Notes under the pieces: model-generated
Databases searched by the model: none
Seen by the model: only the letters and a program-made list of their open reading frames with translations
What the model was told of the DNA's origin: nothing
Shown: piece after piece, positions 43,482 through 48,560 of the stretch
How the letters are laid out: each line of letters begins with the position of its first letter
How positions within the stretch are numbered: position 1 is the first letter of the stretch
Assembly (NCBI GenBank): GCA_947568835.1
Contig: OX387608.1
Span: forward strand, 12,376,001 to 12,440,000
DNA length: 64,000 bases
Direction: 5' to 3'
Source of the DNA: Protonemura montana
Lineage: Eukaryota; Arthropoda; Insecta; Plecoptera; Nemouridae
Program-made: the position numbers and the translations under genes

Positions 43482-46400
43482 ACTCGCCCTTGTCTCCGGT
43501 GACAATGTCAGGTTTCAGCGTTTGAGCAATTCTCCAAATCAAGTCTGTAACGACCACGAATCAGTCGTTCTGACTGCACAAACCTGCGACCATCACGAGC
43601 AATTGCCCCCAAATTCCCCCACGGGCTACGACCGATCGTGACGGTGACTTTGACAATGCCACCGGCGCAAAGGAGAACAACAATAAGAAAAAAAAAGTAA
43701 GTTAAGTAAGCTAAATTCAGCATCTTTTATCTCTAGCATCTCTGCAGTATTCTTTGGTTGTAACCAAAACTACGTGCATTTTCATGATTGCGGCCATCGC
43801 GAAGCAATTATTTTATTTTTCTCAGTGTAATCTCGAGTATGATTTCGTTATGAGTTAGTGGATCAAAATCGTGTCCGCGTTACTGCCAGTTGTTAGTTTC
43901 AATTAAAATGCTAAGGAAATATTCGACGCGTTACACCTTTTGTTCTAGAAAGTCTAAAAGGGGCAAATTTTAAACCAAAATTCACCCGAAGATTTGAGAT
44001 TTCTTATTAATGCTCGATTAAAACTAGTTCATGATCGTGATGTAAGCGAAAACACGTAGTTACCAATACGTACAATTACAAATATATTTACAATCCTAAA
44101 TATTCACGATTTCCAAATTAAAATTTCACATTTCTTTATATATAAATATACATTCCGACATTAATTTGACCTTAAATTAAAGATATTTATTAGCTCACGC
44201 AAAGTGAATTAATAAATTATTAGAAAATTAAGTAGATCAAAGAAATATCGACGGTTGTGTAAATTCATTTAAAGTCACGATATGAAATAAACTTTACAAT
44301 CTGTGTAAGCATCTGCCATAATTTGTTACATTCTCTGGCATCGAACAACAATTCAGCATTTTACAACTTGATATACCTTTTTTTTTTTACCACCTAAATA
44401 TCACCAGAAAAATCCGCAAATTCTCATCGCAATAAATCTACTAGAAACTCGCCGAAATCTAGGATGAGAAGAAGGTATTTAATAACTTGATTGCATAATT
44501 TAATGTCATGCTGTTACACTTTTTAACATTGATACGGTGCCATGTAAGCTGTAACAATAGCAATTCGTCGGTTATAATGCATCAATTGCACAATTTTTTA
44601 TTACTGGGTGTGTGCCTTTGTGTACAGCGACAGAATGTCTGGTACGCAGGTAATGTTAAGTACATGCTCTAGTTGTCAGGGAAGTCAGCGAGCGTACAGA
44701 ATGTTTTCATATTCAATGTTGATGATCGTGGTTTTAATTATGGTGCAGTTTTATTCAAACGGATATTTCTTTAAGAATTTTGTGAATTTCGACGCCATTA
44801 GACGAGCGCTGCATGGCCAGATGTCAAAACAGTGCGTCGTTTAAGACCACAAATATATATTGGTGACGGAAGAGGGTTATAATTGTGTTTTTTGGTCACC
44901 GGTACACTTATGGTGTACTTTATTTTTGGCTGTACTTGAAGTTCTTTTCATAAGCATGTATACAATTTTATTTGTAGTAACTGGTCTTACTGTCCATATA
45001 TGCATATAAGTATTAGAGAATATTTCTATTTAGATTTTGAGTAAAATTTGGATTATGGAAACGCAGCTTGAAGTCATTTGAGTAAAAATGAATGTACAAT
45101 TTTGCTTGATGGTATTTTTTGAAGCAGTGTTGATTTTCAAATGACCTTACATTCGAACATTTTATCTAATAAATTGTAGTGCTATGTGGTGTTAAAATTG
45201 GTAAGATCGCGTGCAACTAATCTTTAAAGATATTTGTAAATAACTATCTTTTTTGGTATCAATGACACTGTTAATTATGTTGCAGTATTTAAAAACACAT
45301 ATCAGTGTTAGCCAGTGGAGTTTCAAACTGTGGAGTTACAAAAAAAATATATATTTACAGAAATCTTCCATCGCTTTAACTCAATTTCTTAGTTTTTTTT
45401 TTTTTTAAGTTAAGCAATATCGAGTCAGTTAATCAGCTAGTTTGCATATTTTTCTGAAATTATCTTTGCACCAAACTGATCTTCAGCAAGTAACTTTTTA
45501 TTTATTTAAAAGAAGATTGTCTTAATTAAAAAAAATAAATCTTCATAGTTTTACTTGCATGGGAAAGTTGGCAAAGTAACGGAGGTAAGTTTGTATATAG
45601 TCTTAGAACCATACCTGCGATCGTACACTTTAAAGTTAATTATAATAGTTTTAGAAAAATTCTAGCCATGTAATAAATGCAAACTAGTAGTTTCGAGTTC
45701 TTTTTAAATATGAATATTCAGGAATTTTAAAATTAGAAGAAAGCTTTATATTTAGTTGCATTGTACTGCGGAAAGGAAGTGAATTAACTACATGTGGGCA
45801 AGACTTTGAAAACCAATTAATAAAATCAAAATGTAGTTTGTTGCGATATTCTTTTTTTAATCAATTTTATACTTCTCATGTTCAGAATGAATTTAAATTG
45901 AAATCAAACAACATTTGAGATTTCAACACGGTTTATAAATTCCCTATACCGAACATCATTTCGATGAATAGAAACGAACTCAGATCTGATGAGAGTATTT
46001 CAATTCTCTTTCAAATAATGTTTCTTTCGATCTAGATTAATTTTGAAGGCAAGACAGGGGCGTTTTACCATACATTGTTAGACGGAATTTCTTGGTCAGC
46101 ATCTTGTAATATAAGAATAGCTGCATGGTTTTTCTCAAGTCATATCATCTAATTGAAATAAGTGTACACACTTGAATGGCGTGAAGCTTTGATAATAGCG
46201 TGCGATAACCACAATTGTGTTTTCATCGTTTTGTACAAGTTTTCGTTCAATTTAAAAGTAGCTTCTCAATTAACTTGACTTTTGATTTCCTCCGATCAAA
46301 TTCTTGAAACGCACGGTTTGACTTTGTTGCCGACTTTTCATTGAAGTTGGCTTCTGATTTGTTTTGTGGCTACAGACTAAGACTTCAAAATTCTGAGATC

Positions 46401-47973
46401 CTCGTAAATGAGCCGTGGTCTTGTGAATTGCTTTGACTTACCATTGAATTTGTTTTACATATTCCCTGGTTTTTTATATTGAACCGATTTTGCCGTGATA
46501 ATTCAAAAGAATTTAAATTATTTAGTTTTTTCTGACGTGAATAGCATATGTATCTACTGCAGGTAATGTGCAGGCAAGATGAATGTCAAACTACGATTTA
46601 TTCTTTTTCACATTTCTTTTCTTAAATTTCTTTCTGTTCCTGACCATTCTTTTATCTTTTCCTTTCTTATAGTCTCTTTTAATCCGTCGGCATTAAGTAC
46701 AAAAATAAATATATCCCTATATCTTTAAGGGCTTCTCTGGAACTTCGCAAATGCATTTCAAAACGAATAGAAGATGCACACAGTGATGTATTCGTAAAAT
46801 TTTTAGTGGGGGTACGCAAAAATGACAAATTTTTTTGTGTCGGCGGGCGGGGTGGGTGGGGGGGGGGGGGGGAGGAGGAGGAGACCCAAGGCGAATGCAC
46901 CGAAAGAGTGGAAAATAGGGGGCTTTGGGCGCAGCTCCAAGTGAATTTTTATTCTAAGGTTTCTTTTGGAGTCAATCTACGAGTTTACGATGAAATTGGG
47001 CTTGGAATGACATGGTCAGAACTGCATTTTTAATTACGTAATGATTTTGAGAAAATTAAATTAAAGCCGCCCTCTCATGTCTACACCTTCCCACATTGTT
47101 GCAGTCTTGAAATTTGGTGGGGATTCGGGAATCTGGTAAAAGAAAGTCTATCATTTTAATCGAATACTGGTTTAAATTTTTGTTGAAACTATCCATAGAT
47201 ACGCGCGTACTTTCGCGTTGAGGAGATTACATCAGTTTCGACAATGACTCTTTTTCATTGAGCTCTTCTTCATTCGACGTTGGTGGTGTCTTCAACTTCT
47301 CCCAAACCAAATTTTGGTTTTTTAGGAGGAGCAAGGCCCGAAAGGGAATGCAAATCCACTTGCTTCCTCTTCTGTATCTTGAATTGAACTAACTCGTCCA
47401 GTGTGGCTCGTATGTGGCATTTTGGTTATTGTTTGTATTTTTGTCTTTCCTGCGAATTCTTATTATTTGAAGCGGGCTTGCTTCTGAGAGCTTGCACCGC
47501 CGTGCGACGCCGCGAAAGCGGCTACCGACTTCCCTAAGTGATAACAGTAATATGGTTCTAACTAACCCCTTTGTTGCAAGTCGCGACGCCGGCATAGTTC
47601 CAGCCTACCTACTCTTAGTATGTTCGCATACAGTGGCATTCTTGGTAGGTTTATTTTCAAGTAAGTGGATTATTAGGAATAAAACCCTTAACTGGGATAT
47701 TTTCGCCTTGAATATAAAGAAGTGCAGGATATTTCGAATAATCATAATTTAATACTGCTTTCCCGTGCGTTCGCCTGCGTTCCCTCAAAAGTTCAAAGTG
47801 GGGGTACGGCCAAAAATAAAATTAATAGTGGGTGGACTGCGTACACCCGCGTGCATTGACCAATACATCACTGGATGCACACAATTCCATTTTTCCTTTT
47901 TAACACTTTGCCATTTTTTGCGCGGTTTTCGCGATTACTATGCAATTATAATAAAGCTATCAAACCCAAGAAA

Positions 47974-48004
<31 letters not shown>

Positions 48005-48296
48005 CACTCAAATGTCATGTAATTAAGTCAACCATTCTTTTTAAATATCGGTCATAAAATGAAATCGTTAAAGACAAGTGTCAGGTCGTCGCCAATTGGT
48101 ACCGCCTATACTGAACGTACCTATACTACAGAGAATGTTTCAATTTTTTTTAGTCCCACATAAAAAAAAAAAAACAGTCTTTATCAGAAGTCAACAAACG
48201 CCATCAAAACAAACAGCACACAATCACTAAAAAGTCATAAAACAAATCTTACCTTTTCGGCATCATTAGCCTCCTCTGTCTCGTCAAGTAATCCAT
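4131..48296 (-). CDS. pipe: pipe-like heparan/uronyl 2-O-sulfotransferase, 8 coding exons, complete
   Basis: Type II Golgi sulfotransferase expected to move sulfate from PAPS to the 2-O position of uronic acid in glycans; in Drosophila, Pipe sulfates eggshell glycoproteins and sets the dorsoventral axis. Exons (minus strand): 48296-48253, 25754-25612, 9800-9748, 8387-8110, 6489-6333, 5757-5633, 5133-4979, 4297-4131. Every junction has a GT donor and AG acceptor and the phases agree, giving 373 residues. Order: basic cytosolic tail 1-17, membrane anchor about 18-35, stem to about 95, 5'-PAPS loop NRVPKVGSQTF at 103-113 (Lys107), probable catalytic His165 in YTKHVCF, 3'-phosphate motif LVRDPVERVIS at 184-194, and a pipe-like end EIEFYEFCRQRL. 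Several N-glycosylation sequons are present. The start is the first ATG after an in-frame stop. It resembles pipe more than HS2ST1 or UST. The family is certain; the orthology is from memory. Confidence 0.93.
4490..4700 (+). repeat. Family D-related fragment in the pipe intron before exon 8
   Basis: TTTAAGACTCATGTTTACTT and CAGTCTCGGCACTAG, then TTTTCCCAACTTTTCGTAAC and CTTCATCAAGGGTC, match the long form of family D. It ends with repeated ACTGATATCA motifs that can fold back. Confidence 0.5.
4979..5133 (-). CDS. pipe: pipe-like exon 7 (C-terminal sulfotransferase region)
   Basis: 155 bp between CGCACAG and AAAG|GTAGGT. It encodes ALERAKQAVEKHYSVVGVLE and then VMEHYVPRFFKGVNNVYK, the conserved segment (family form: VG.LE...LE...PRFF.G) near the end of the catalytic domain. 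It contains an N-glycosylation sequon (NTT). Confidence 0.95.
5633..5757 (-). CDS. pipe: pipe-like exon 6 (cysteine-rich segment)
   Basis: 125 bp between TTCCCAG and GCAC|GTAAGT. It encodes EYETCVRRGDRECRY and GDHRRQSLFFCGHSDEC. The paired cysteines and the FFCGH motif are typical of the HS2ST/UST/Pipe family and probably form lumenal disulfides. Confidence 0.95.
6333..6489 (-). CDS. pipe: pipe-like exon 5 (3'-phosphate binding)
   Basis: 157 bp between GTTTCAG and AAG|GTATAA. It encodes PIYVNLVRDPVERVISWYYY, holding the Arg186 and Ser194 positions expected to bind the 3'-phosphate of PAPS, and then VRAPWYY, a stretch also present in Drosophila Pipe as I recall it. A hAT-type transposon (7353-7994) lies in the intron between this exon and exon 4. 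Confidence 0.95.
7000..7190 (-). mobile_element. One-ended hAT-like fragment
   Basis: On minus, text starting CAGTGGCGGATTTACTTTTT followed by GGGGGCCAATTGAGCTTGG resembles the terminus of transposon 1 in its first nine bases (CAGTGGCGG). No matching far end or flanking duplication was found, so the inner limit is arbitrary. Confidence 0.4.
7353..7994. mobile_element. Non-autonomous hAT-type DNA transposon 1
   Basis: 642-bp element bounded by CAGTGGCGGTT and its inverted copy AACCGCCACTG, and flanked by a perfect 8-bp duplication CCCTGACA (7345-7352 and 7995-8002). The 8-bp duplication and CAG-initial ends are hallmarks of hAT transposons. Beyond the first 11 bases the ends stay loosely alike (GGGGCA). 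No transposase frame is present. It sits in the pipe intron between exons 5 and 4. Confidence 0.85.
8110..8387 (-). CDS. pipe: pipe-like exon 4 (5'-PAPS loop and catalytic His)
   Basis: 278 bp from TTTTCAG to CAGA|GTAAGG. It carries the PAPS 5'-phosphosulfate loop NRVPKVGSQTF (Lys107, Ser110) and YTKHVCFTNFT with His165, the position of the catalytic histidine in HS2ST (from family knowledge). This is the most diagnostic exon. The minisatellite at 8501-8795 lies in the intron just upstream. Confidence 0.95.
8501..8795. repeat. 44-bp minisatellite in the pipe intron between exons 4 and 3
   Basis: Six units plus a partial one. Unit core: ATTGAACCGTGTCAAGGGGA then TGTACAGGGATTGCAACTGA. Inner units differ mainly at one alternating G/A (GTCAAGGGG vs GTCAAAGGG), pointing to a two-unit (88-bp) duplication step. 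Confidence 0.93.
9748..9800 (-). CDS. pipe: pipe-like exon 3 (stem, 53 bp)
   Basis: Small exon between TTTCAG and GAG|GTAAGA encoding GSDLAMNNMVRMLTESGE of the lumenal stem. Phase 1 in and phase 0 out match exons 2 and 4. It has no catalytic residues. It is recognised by its splice sites and by keeping the frame. Confidence 0.85.
9801..12994. other. Pipe intron 2, proximal part
   Basis: No exon-like frame recognised. It holds a palindromic ATTACAATATTA-rich patch near 10660-10700 and the family D-related copy at 11735. The rest is unique-looking AT-rich sequence. Confidence 0.4.
11735..11965 (+). repeat. Foldback family D, longer related copy
   Basis: Shares AAAACTATTTGAAGTGGGTT and GAATGCTAAGTAAATAAC with the short copies, then continues through TTTATCAAGGGTTAGAGCAG, TAGTTCAAGCATCCTAAATG and CAAGGTCAATAA. 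This extension is also present at 15590-15770. Confidence 0.6.
12995..13275 (+). repeat. Dispersed family A, copy 2
   Basis: ATGGCCGCCAAATGACTGCT, TTTCTCGCAGATTACTCGCA, GAGACTGGTTTACGCTCAGT, ATACGTGTATCGATATTTTG, then CAGCAGACAGTTTAACATT. Near full length, in pipe intron 2. Confidence 0.65.
13638..14331. mobile_element. Mariner-like MITE family E, copy 1 (with nested D element)
   Basis: Left end ATGTGTCCCAAAAACTGAGG, right end CTTAGTTTTTGGTATACACT: inverted copies of one terminus flanked by TA. The interior shares CTGAAACATGTTAGCTGTCA and CAACACAGCTTAGAT with copy 2. It contains an ATT microsatellite near 13900 and the D insertion at 14141-14301. Confidence 0.7.
14141..14301. mobile_element. 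Foldback family D, copy nested in a family E element
   Basis: Begins TGATGGTTTTTAGACTCATG. The halves GGGTTTTAAATGCTAAGTAA and TTACTTAGCATTCAAAACCC are inverted copies around a short centre. Flanked by the 13-bp duplication TCGATGCATCTTA (14128-14140 and 14302-14314), which itself is part of family E, so D inserted into E. Confidence 0.82.
14335..15589. other. Pipe intron 2, unannotated stretch
   Basis: Nothing recognised: AT-rich, with several A or T homopolymers (for example near 14950) and no supportable frame. Confidence 0.4.
15590..15770 (+). repeat. Family D-related fragment
   Basis: AATTTCCCAACATTTCATAAC, then TCTAGGGTAAAAGCAGCCC, AAAGAACCAGAAAA and TTCAAGCATCCTAAATGCAT parallel the extension of the copy at 11735. 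The left end is lost. Confidence 0.55.
16098..16325 (-). CDS. Possible unrecognised terminal exon inside pipe intron 2
   Basis: Open stretch on minus after a plausible acceptor (CAAGTTTAG before 16325), reading QLVNGWVFAWDNATRRGH, then CPQHRVKLTIRRNRTAQG, and ending FTPLYDHN and stop. The amino-acid mix looks protein-like in an otherwise AT-rich intron, with two N-glycosylation sequons (NATR, NSTQ). I recognise no family and it bears no resemblance to a sulfotransferase. The open frame just upstream (16426-16617) has no ATG start and no clear donor joining it. It could be a nested gene, an alternative pipe exon, a mobile-element relic or chance. Confidence 0.25.
   Translation of the reverse strand, partial: GWVFAWDNATRRGHVLNCPQHRVKLTIRRNRTAQGLNIPPTELYQANLVQYNSTQVYIIASYGLPIAFTPLYDHN
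17155..17490 (-). repeat. Dispersed family C, copy 1
   Basis: One end has GTCTAGCCCGTGAGAGAAG, the other CCCAAAACGACCGGTAGCGC and CTCTGCCGG. The middle has CATTGCTACCAACTCGTGAA and TTTCAGTGGCGGTATTTCAA. Inverse of the copy at 22045. Confidence 0.65.
18617..18851 (+). repeat. Tandem duplication of about 110 bp
   Basis: Two copies starting TTAATTTTGGGTTGAACAAA (18617-18726) and TTAATTTTGGGTTAAACAAA (18751-18851), both running through GAGATGTTAAATTTTAGATC to GAACCC. About 90% alike by eye. Non-coding. Confidence 0.85.
18855..21205. other. Pipe intron 2, unannotated stretch
   Basis: No gene or repeat recognised. Reading frames here (such as 19088-19435) lack family features or flanking splice logic. 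Confidence 0.4.
21211..21624 (+). mobile_element. 5S-derived SINE (SINE3-like), copy 1
   Basis: The head is a recognisable 5S rRNA gene: GATCACCGACGTTAAGC and GGATGGGTGACC match the internal pol III control regions (A box and C box) of 5S genes. The body includes GACAGCATGGATTTGTGG-like text, a GTGGTCCCCTTGG block, CATCATCC runs and CATTAGACC, and ends CGTTAAAC...AATCAATCAA. Near full length, about 410 bp. Confidence 0.88.
22045..22360 (+). repeat. Dispersed family C, copy 2
   Basis: CCGGCAGACGCGCCACCGGT, CGTTTTGGGGTG, CCGCCACTGAAATTATAACT, GAGTTGGTAGCAGTGC, CTCTCACGGGCTAGACT. Near full length, about 315 bp, non-coding. Confidence 0.65.
23115..23520 (+). mobile_element. 5S-derived SINE, copy 2
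   Basis: Same order as copy 1: head with GAAATTAAGCAACACTGCGC and GGATGGGTTACC, body, then CAAAACAGTGCGTCGTTAAA and CTAATCAATT. Near full length, in pipe intron 2, plus strand (antisense to pipe). Confidence 0.88.
23948..24225 (+). repeat. Dispersed family A, copy 3
   Basis: GTGGCCGTCAAATGGCTTAT, TTACTTGCAATTGAGACTGG, AAGGACGACTGCAAGCGCCA and CATCGGGTGGTACTTACC in the family order. Lies in pipe intron 2. Confidence 0.62.
24230..25611. other. Pipe intron 2, distal part next to exon 2
   Basis: Contains a local GC-rich island at about 24475-24670 (CGCGACGATC, GTCCGCTCTCG, GGCGCCATGG) in an AT-rich setting. It could be an internal promoter, an enhancer or an unrecognised element; no open frame spans it. 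Confidence 0.35.
25612..25754 (-). CDS. pipe: pipe-like exon 2 (membrane anchor and stem)
   Basis: 143 bp, acceptor TTACAG and donor CAG|GTAAGT. It encodes the signal-anchor ELVALMAISATLFLFIHT and the start of a charged, probably coiled stem (LHTKLREMEVRHQ). The anchor is preceded by basic residues from exon 1, which fits an N-in, lumenal-C topology. A 5S-derived SINE begins at 25810, only about 55 bp into intron 1 from this acceptor. Confidence 0.9.
25810..26219 (+). mobile_element. 5S-derived SINE, copy 3
   Basis: Head with GATCACCGAAGTTAAGCAAT and GGGTGACC; tail CGTCGTTAAACACCACCAAT then CAATCAATG. It sits about 55 bp from pipe exon 2, within intron 1, and is antisense to pipe. Confidence 0.88.
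27151..27562 (+). mobile_element. 5S-derived SINE, copy 4
   Basis: Head CAGAACGGTTTGTTGTGTTG, then GAAGTTAAACAACGCTGCG and GGATGGGTGATCATC; the body is complete; the tail AGTGCGTCGTTAAACTCCAC is slightly shortened in the middle. Plus strand, pipe intron 1. Confidence 0.87.
27563..27999. other. Pipe intron 1, unannotated stretch
   Basis: No gene seen. Mildly GC-rich at 27765-27880 (CTGCCACGACCTCGTCGTAC), otherwise featureless. Confidence 0.35.
28000..28110 (-). repeat. tRNA-related repeat, copy 1
   Basis: On minus: GCACGGATAGCTCAGTTGGT (A box) and GGTCCCGGGTTCGTATCC (B box), the tRNA pol III promoter pair, about 35 bases apart. The 3' side TGGTTTGATT does not pair with GCACGGA, so this is not a working tRNA gene. 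Conserved upstream text GGGGATCCCTTATCCCACAA is shared with the copy at 520. Confidence 0.65.
28178..28345 (+). repeat. Dispersed family A, copy 4 (left half)
   Basis: GGAAAATGACTAATTTACCG, TCACCGTCGTTTTGAGTGTT, TTACTCGCATTCGAGACTGG, then the family sequence stops. It follows about 110 bases after the tRNA-like repeat at 28000. Confidence 0.6.
28454..28566 (+). mobile_element. 5S-derived SINE, copy 5 (decayed head only)
   Basis: Only the 5S-like head survives: CATCGAAGTTAAACAAAATT, CAGTCAGTTATCGGATCCGT, GACCATCACACCCAAGACCA. Body and tail are absent. Older than the other copies by its divergence. Confidence 0.6.
29010..29480 (-). mobile_element. LINE ORF2 3' end relic
   Basis: On minus a decayed frame reads RCVEWIK-type text typical of the C-terminus of non-LTR reverse transcriptases: WFNSVFNAGMKEFDKLPLNI and RNSKCVGDFKAR. 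The stretch upstream (LGLMPDYLDDKIGSTKKIHN) is in a different frame. The 3' end runs out in an AT-rich tail with TTA repeats at 29010-29035. Clade not determined; the 'E..KLP..I' ending is common to several. Confidence 0.65.
30398..30936. mobile_element. Mariner-like MITE family E, copy 2
   Basis: Ends AAGTGTATCCCAAAAAC and GTCTTTGGGATACACT are inverted copies next to TA. Shared interior: CTGAAACATGTCAGTTGTCA, AACACAGCTTAGAT and AACAAAGACC. About 540 bp, no transposase seen. Confidence 0.72.
31375..31565 (+). repeat. Imperfect tandem pair (family F)
   Basis: CAATGGCCGATCCAACGTTT and CAATGGTAGATTCAACGTTT each begin a roughly 85-base unit ending CTATCTTATTTTACC-like. A third related stretch lies at 52185-52260 (TTCAATGTTAGATTCAACTT, GGTAGCCATG). 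Class unknown. Confidence 0.55.
32211..32598 (+). mobile_element. 5S-derived SINE, copy 6
   Basis: Head partly shortened (GAGCTAAGCAACACTCCACT, then GTTAGGTATTGAATCAGTGA), full body, and a tail reaching AAATCAGTGCGCGTCTTGC without the CGTTAAAC end. More diverged than copies 1-4. Confidence 0.83.
33333..33731. mobile_element. Mariner-like MITE family E, copy 3
   Basis: Ends GAGTGTGTCCCAAAAACTCG and CTGAGTTTTTGGAATATACT, flanked by TA; about 400 bp. Interior blocks in a different arrangement from copies 1 and 2 (GTTTCAGAGGTAAATATTTA appears inverted), suggesting rearrangement. Confidence 0.65.
34884..35032. repeat. MITE family B, copy 3
   Basis: CGGGTTTTACCAACATTTTT, CTGCATGTGATTGGAAGTCG, GATTTTGGTAAAACTGGACC. 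Same length and layout as copy 1. Confidence 0.7.
36085..36365 (+). repeat. Dispersed family A, copy 5
   Basis: TGAATGACAACTTTACTGTC, GTCACCGTCGTTTTGAGTGT, GATATACATGTATCAATATT, ACGGCCAAACGCGTTATCGG and CCGTTACCACGTGTTGCCG. The middle is shortened. Pipe intron 1. Confidence 0.62.
39219..39393. mobile_element. Foldback family G, copy without tRNA-like core
   Basis: 175 bp containing a long hairpin (39271-39370): arms of about 46 bases around an 8-base loop, with GTCTCAAAAATTGATGCC on the left and GGCATCAATTTTTGAGAC on the right. The left flank carries TTGCAAACGCTTGCAATGC; the right end is A-rich. Flanked by an 11-bp duplication AAATAGTAGTT (39208-39218, 39394-39404). Confidence 0.8.
39740..40170 (+). 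mobile_element. 5S-derived SINE, copy 7 (5'-truncated, split by a foldback element)
   Basis: Starts within the body (GAGGTTAGAAGGACTGAAG), so it lacks the 5S head. It is interrupted at 39784-39898 by a family D foldback element flanked by the 11-bp duplication TCATTCGCCTT, then resumes with GCTTATCAACCTCTCGACAG and runs to CGTCGTTAAACATCAC. Confidence 0.85.
39784..39898. mobile_element. Foldback family D, copy nested in a 5S-derived SINE
   Basis: Begins ATGATGGTTTTTAGACTCAT and ends ACTAAATTTTCTTACTTA; here only the left half of the palindrome is present. An 11-bp duplication TCATTCGCCTT flanks it, and removing one copy plus the element restores the SINE consensus. Confidence 0.82.
40930..41345. 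repeat. Degenerate GATTCC hexamer array
   Basis: Clusters of GATTCCGATTCCGATT-like text near 40960-41035, 41190-41220, 41240-41260 and 41280-41335, separated by AT-rich spacers. It gives spurious SESESE and GIGIEI reading frames on minus. Confidence 0.8.
42480..42575 (-). repeat. Dispersed family C, truncated copy
   Basis: Only one end: AAATGACAGTTCGCCCACAT, CCAAAACGACTGGTGGCGC, AACTGCCGGAGAAA. Confidence 0.6.
43454..43481. repeat. 28-base homopolymer C run
   Basis: Uninterrupted C tract; a 24-base A run lies nearby at about 43166. Lengths of such tracts in assemblies are unreliable. Confidence 0.95.
44783..44850 (+). mobile_element. 5S-derived SINE, copy 8 (3' tail fragment)
   Basis: Only the end of the body and the tail are present: GACGCCATTAGACGAGCG, CATGGCCAGATGTCAAAACA, GTGCGTCGTTTAAGACCAC. 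Pipe intron 1. Confidence 0.7.
46781..47873. mobile_element. Non-autonomous hAT-type DNA transposon 2
   Basis: 1,093-bp element with 12-base inverted ends CAGTGATGTATT/AATACATCACTG and a perfect 8-bp duplication GATGCACA (46773-46780 and 47874-47881). Just inside both ends are related GTGGGGGTACG-like stretches. It contains a 20-base G-rich run near 46860 and no recognisable transposase. Located in pipe intron 1, about 380 bp from exon 1. Confidence 0.87.
47978..48004. repeat. Poly-A tract in pipe intron 1
   Basis: About 27 A residues some 250 bp from pipe exon 1, just beyond hAT element 2. On the pipe (minus) strand it is poly-T. Confidence 0.9.
48253..48296 (-). CDS. pipe: pipe-like exon 1 (start codon, 44 bp)
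   Basis: Encodes MDYLTRQRRLMMPK plus two bases of an Arg codon, followed by the strong donor AG|GTAAGA. The phase (2) fits the acceptor at 25755 exactly and makes MPKRTSEL across the join, resembling the MPK/YPKR-type stretch just before the membrane anchor in HS2ST and Pipe. An in-frame TGA lies 48 bp upstream of the ATG, so no longer start exists in this exon. It is too short to show in ordinary ORF scans. It is about 22.5 kb from exon 2. The assignment is an inference from phase, donor and peptide continuity. Confidence 0.8.
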
Positions 48297-48560
48297 CACC
48301 GCGTGGACACTAACACCCCCTCGTCCACGTGCTTTCAAACGTCAGTCACTGCTCTGCGATACGACCTCGGTACCAGGCCTTCGACCATAGACTGGTTTGC
48401 CATATGCTGTCTTGTCTTCGAAGTCGCTGCCAATGTCTTGGGCATTTGCTGAAGCGCATGCGCAAGACGGCGGCACGGTTAGCAGATTGCCCCTGCGTGG
48501 ATAGGCAATGTTAGCTGGGAAGTCACTGTGACATGGTAAAGAATTGTTTACATTAGCTTA
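48297..48560 (-). promoter_or_regulatory. pipe-like 5' leader and probable core promoter region
   Basis: Stretch just upstream of the pipe ATG, richer in GC and CpG than its flanks (for example GCGCATGCGC near 48452 and ACGGCGGCACGG near 48470). This is typical of a 5' UTR or promoter in an AT-rich genome. I see no certain TATA box and cannot fix a transcription start. Confidence 0.3.

Larger units (their letters stand above)
42580..46772. other. Pipe intron 1, mostly unannotated
   Basis: A and C homopolymers at 43166-43190 and 43454-43481, a SINE tail at 44783, otherwise AT-rich DNA with no supportable gene. Confidence 0.4.
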
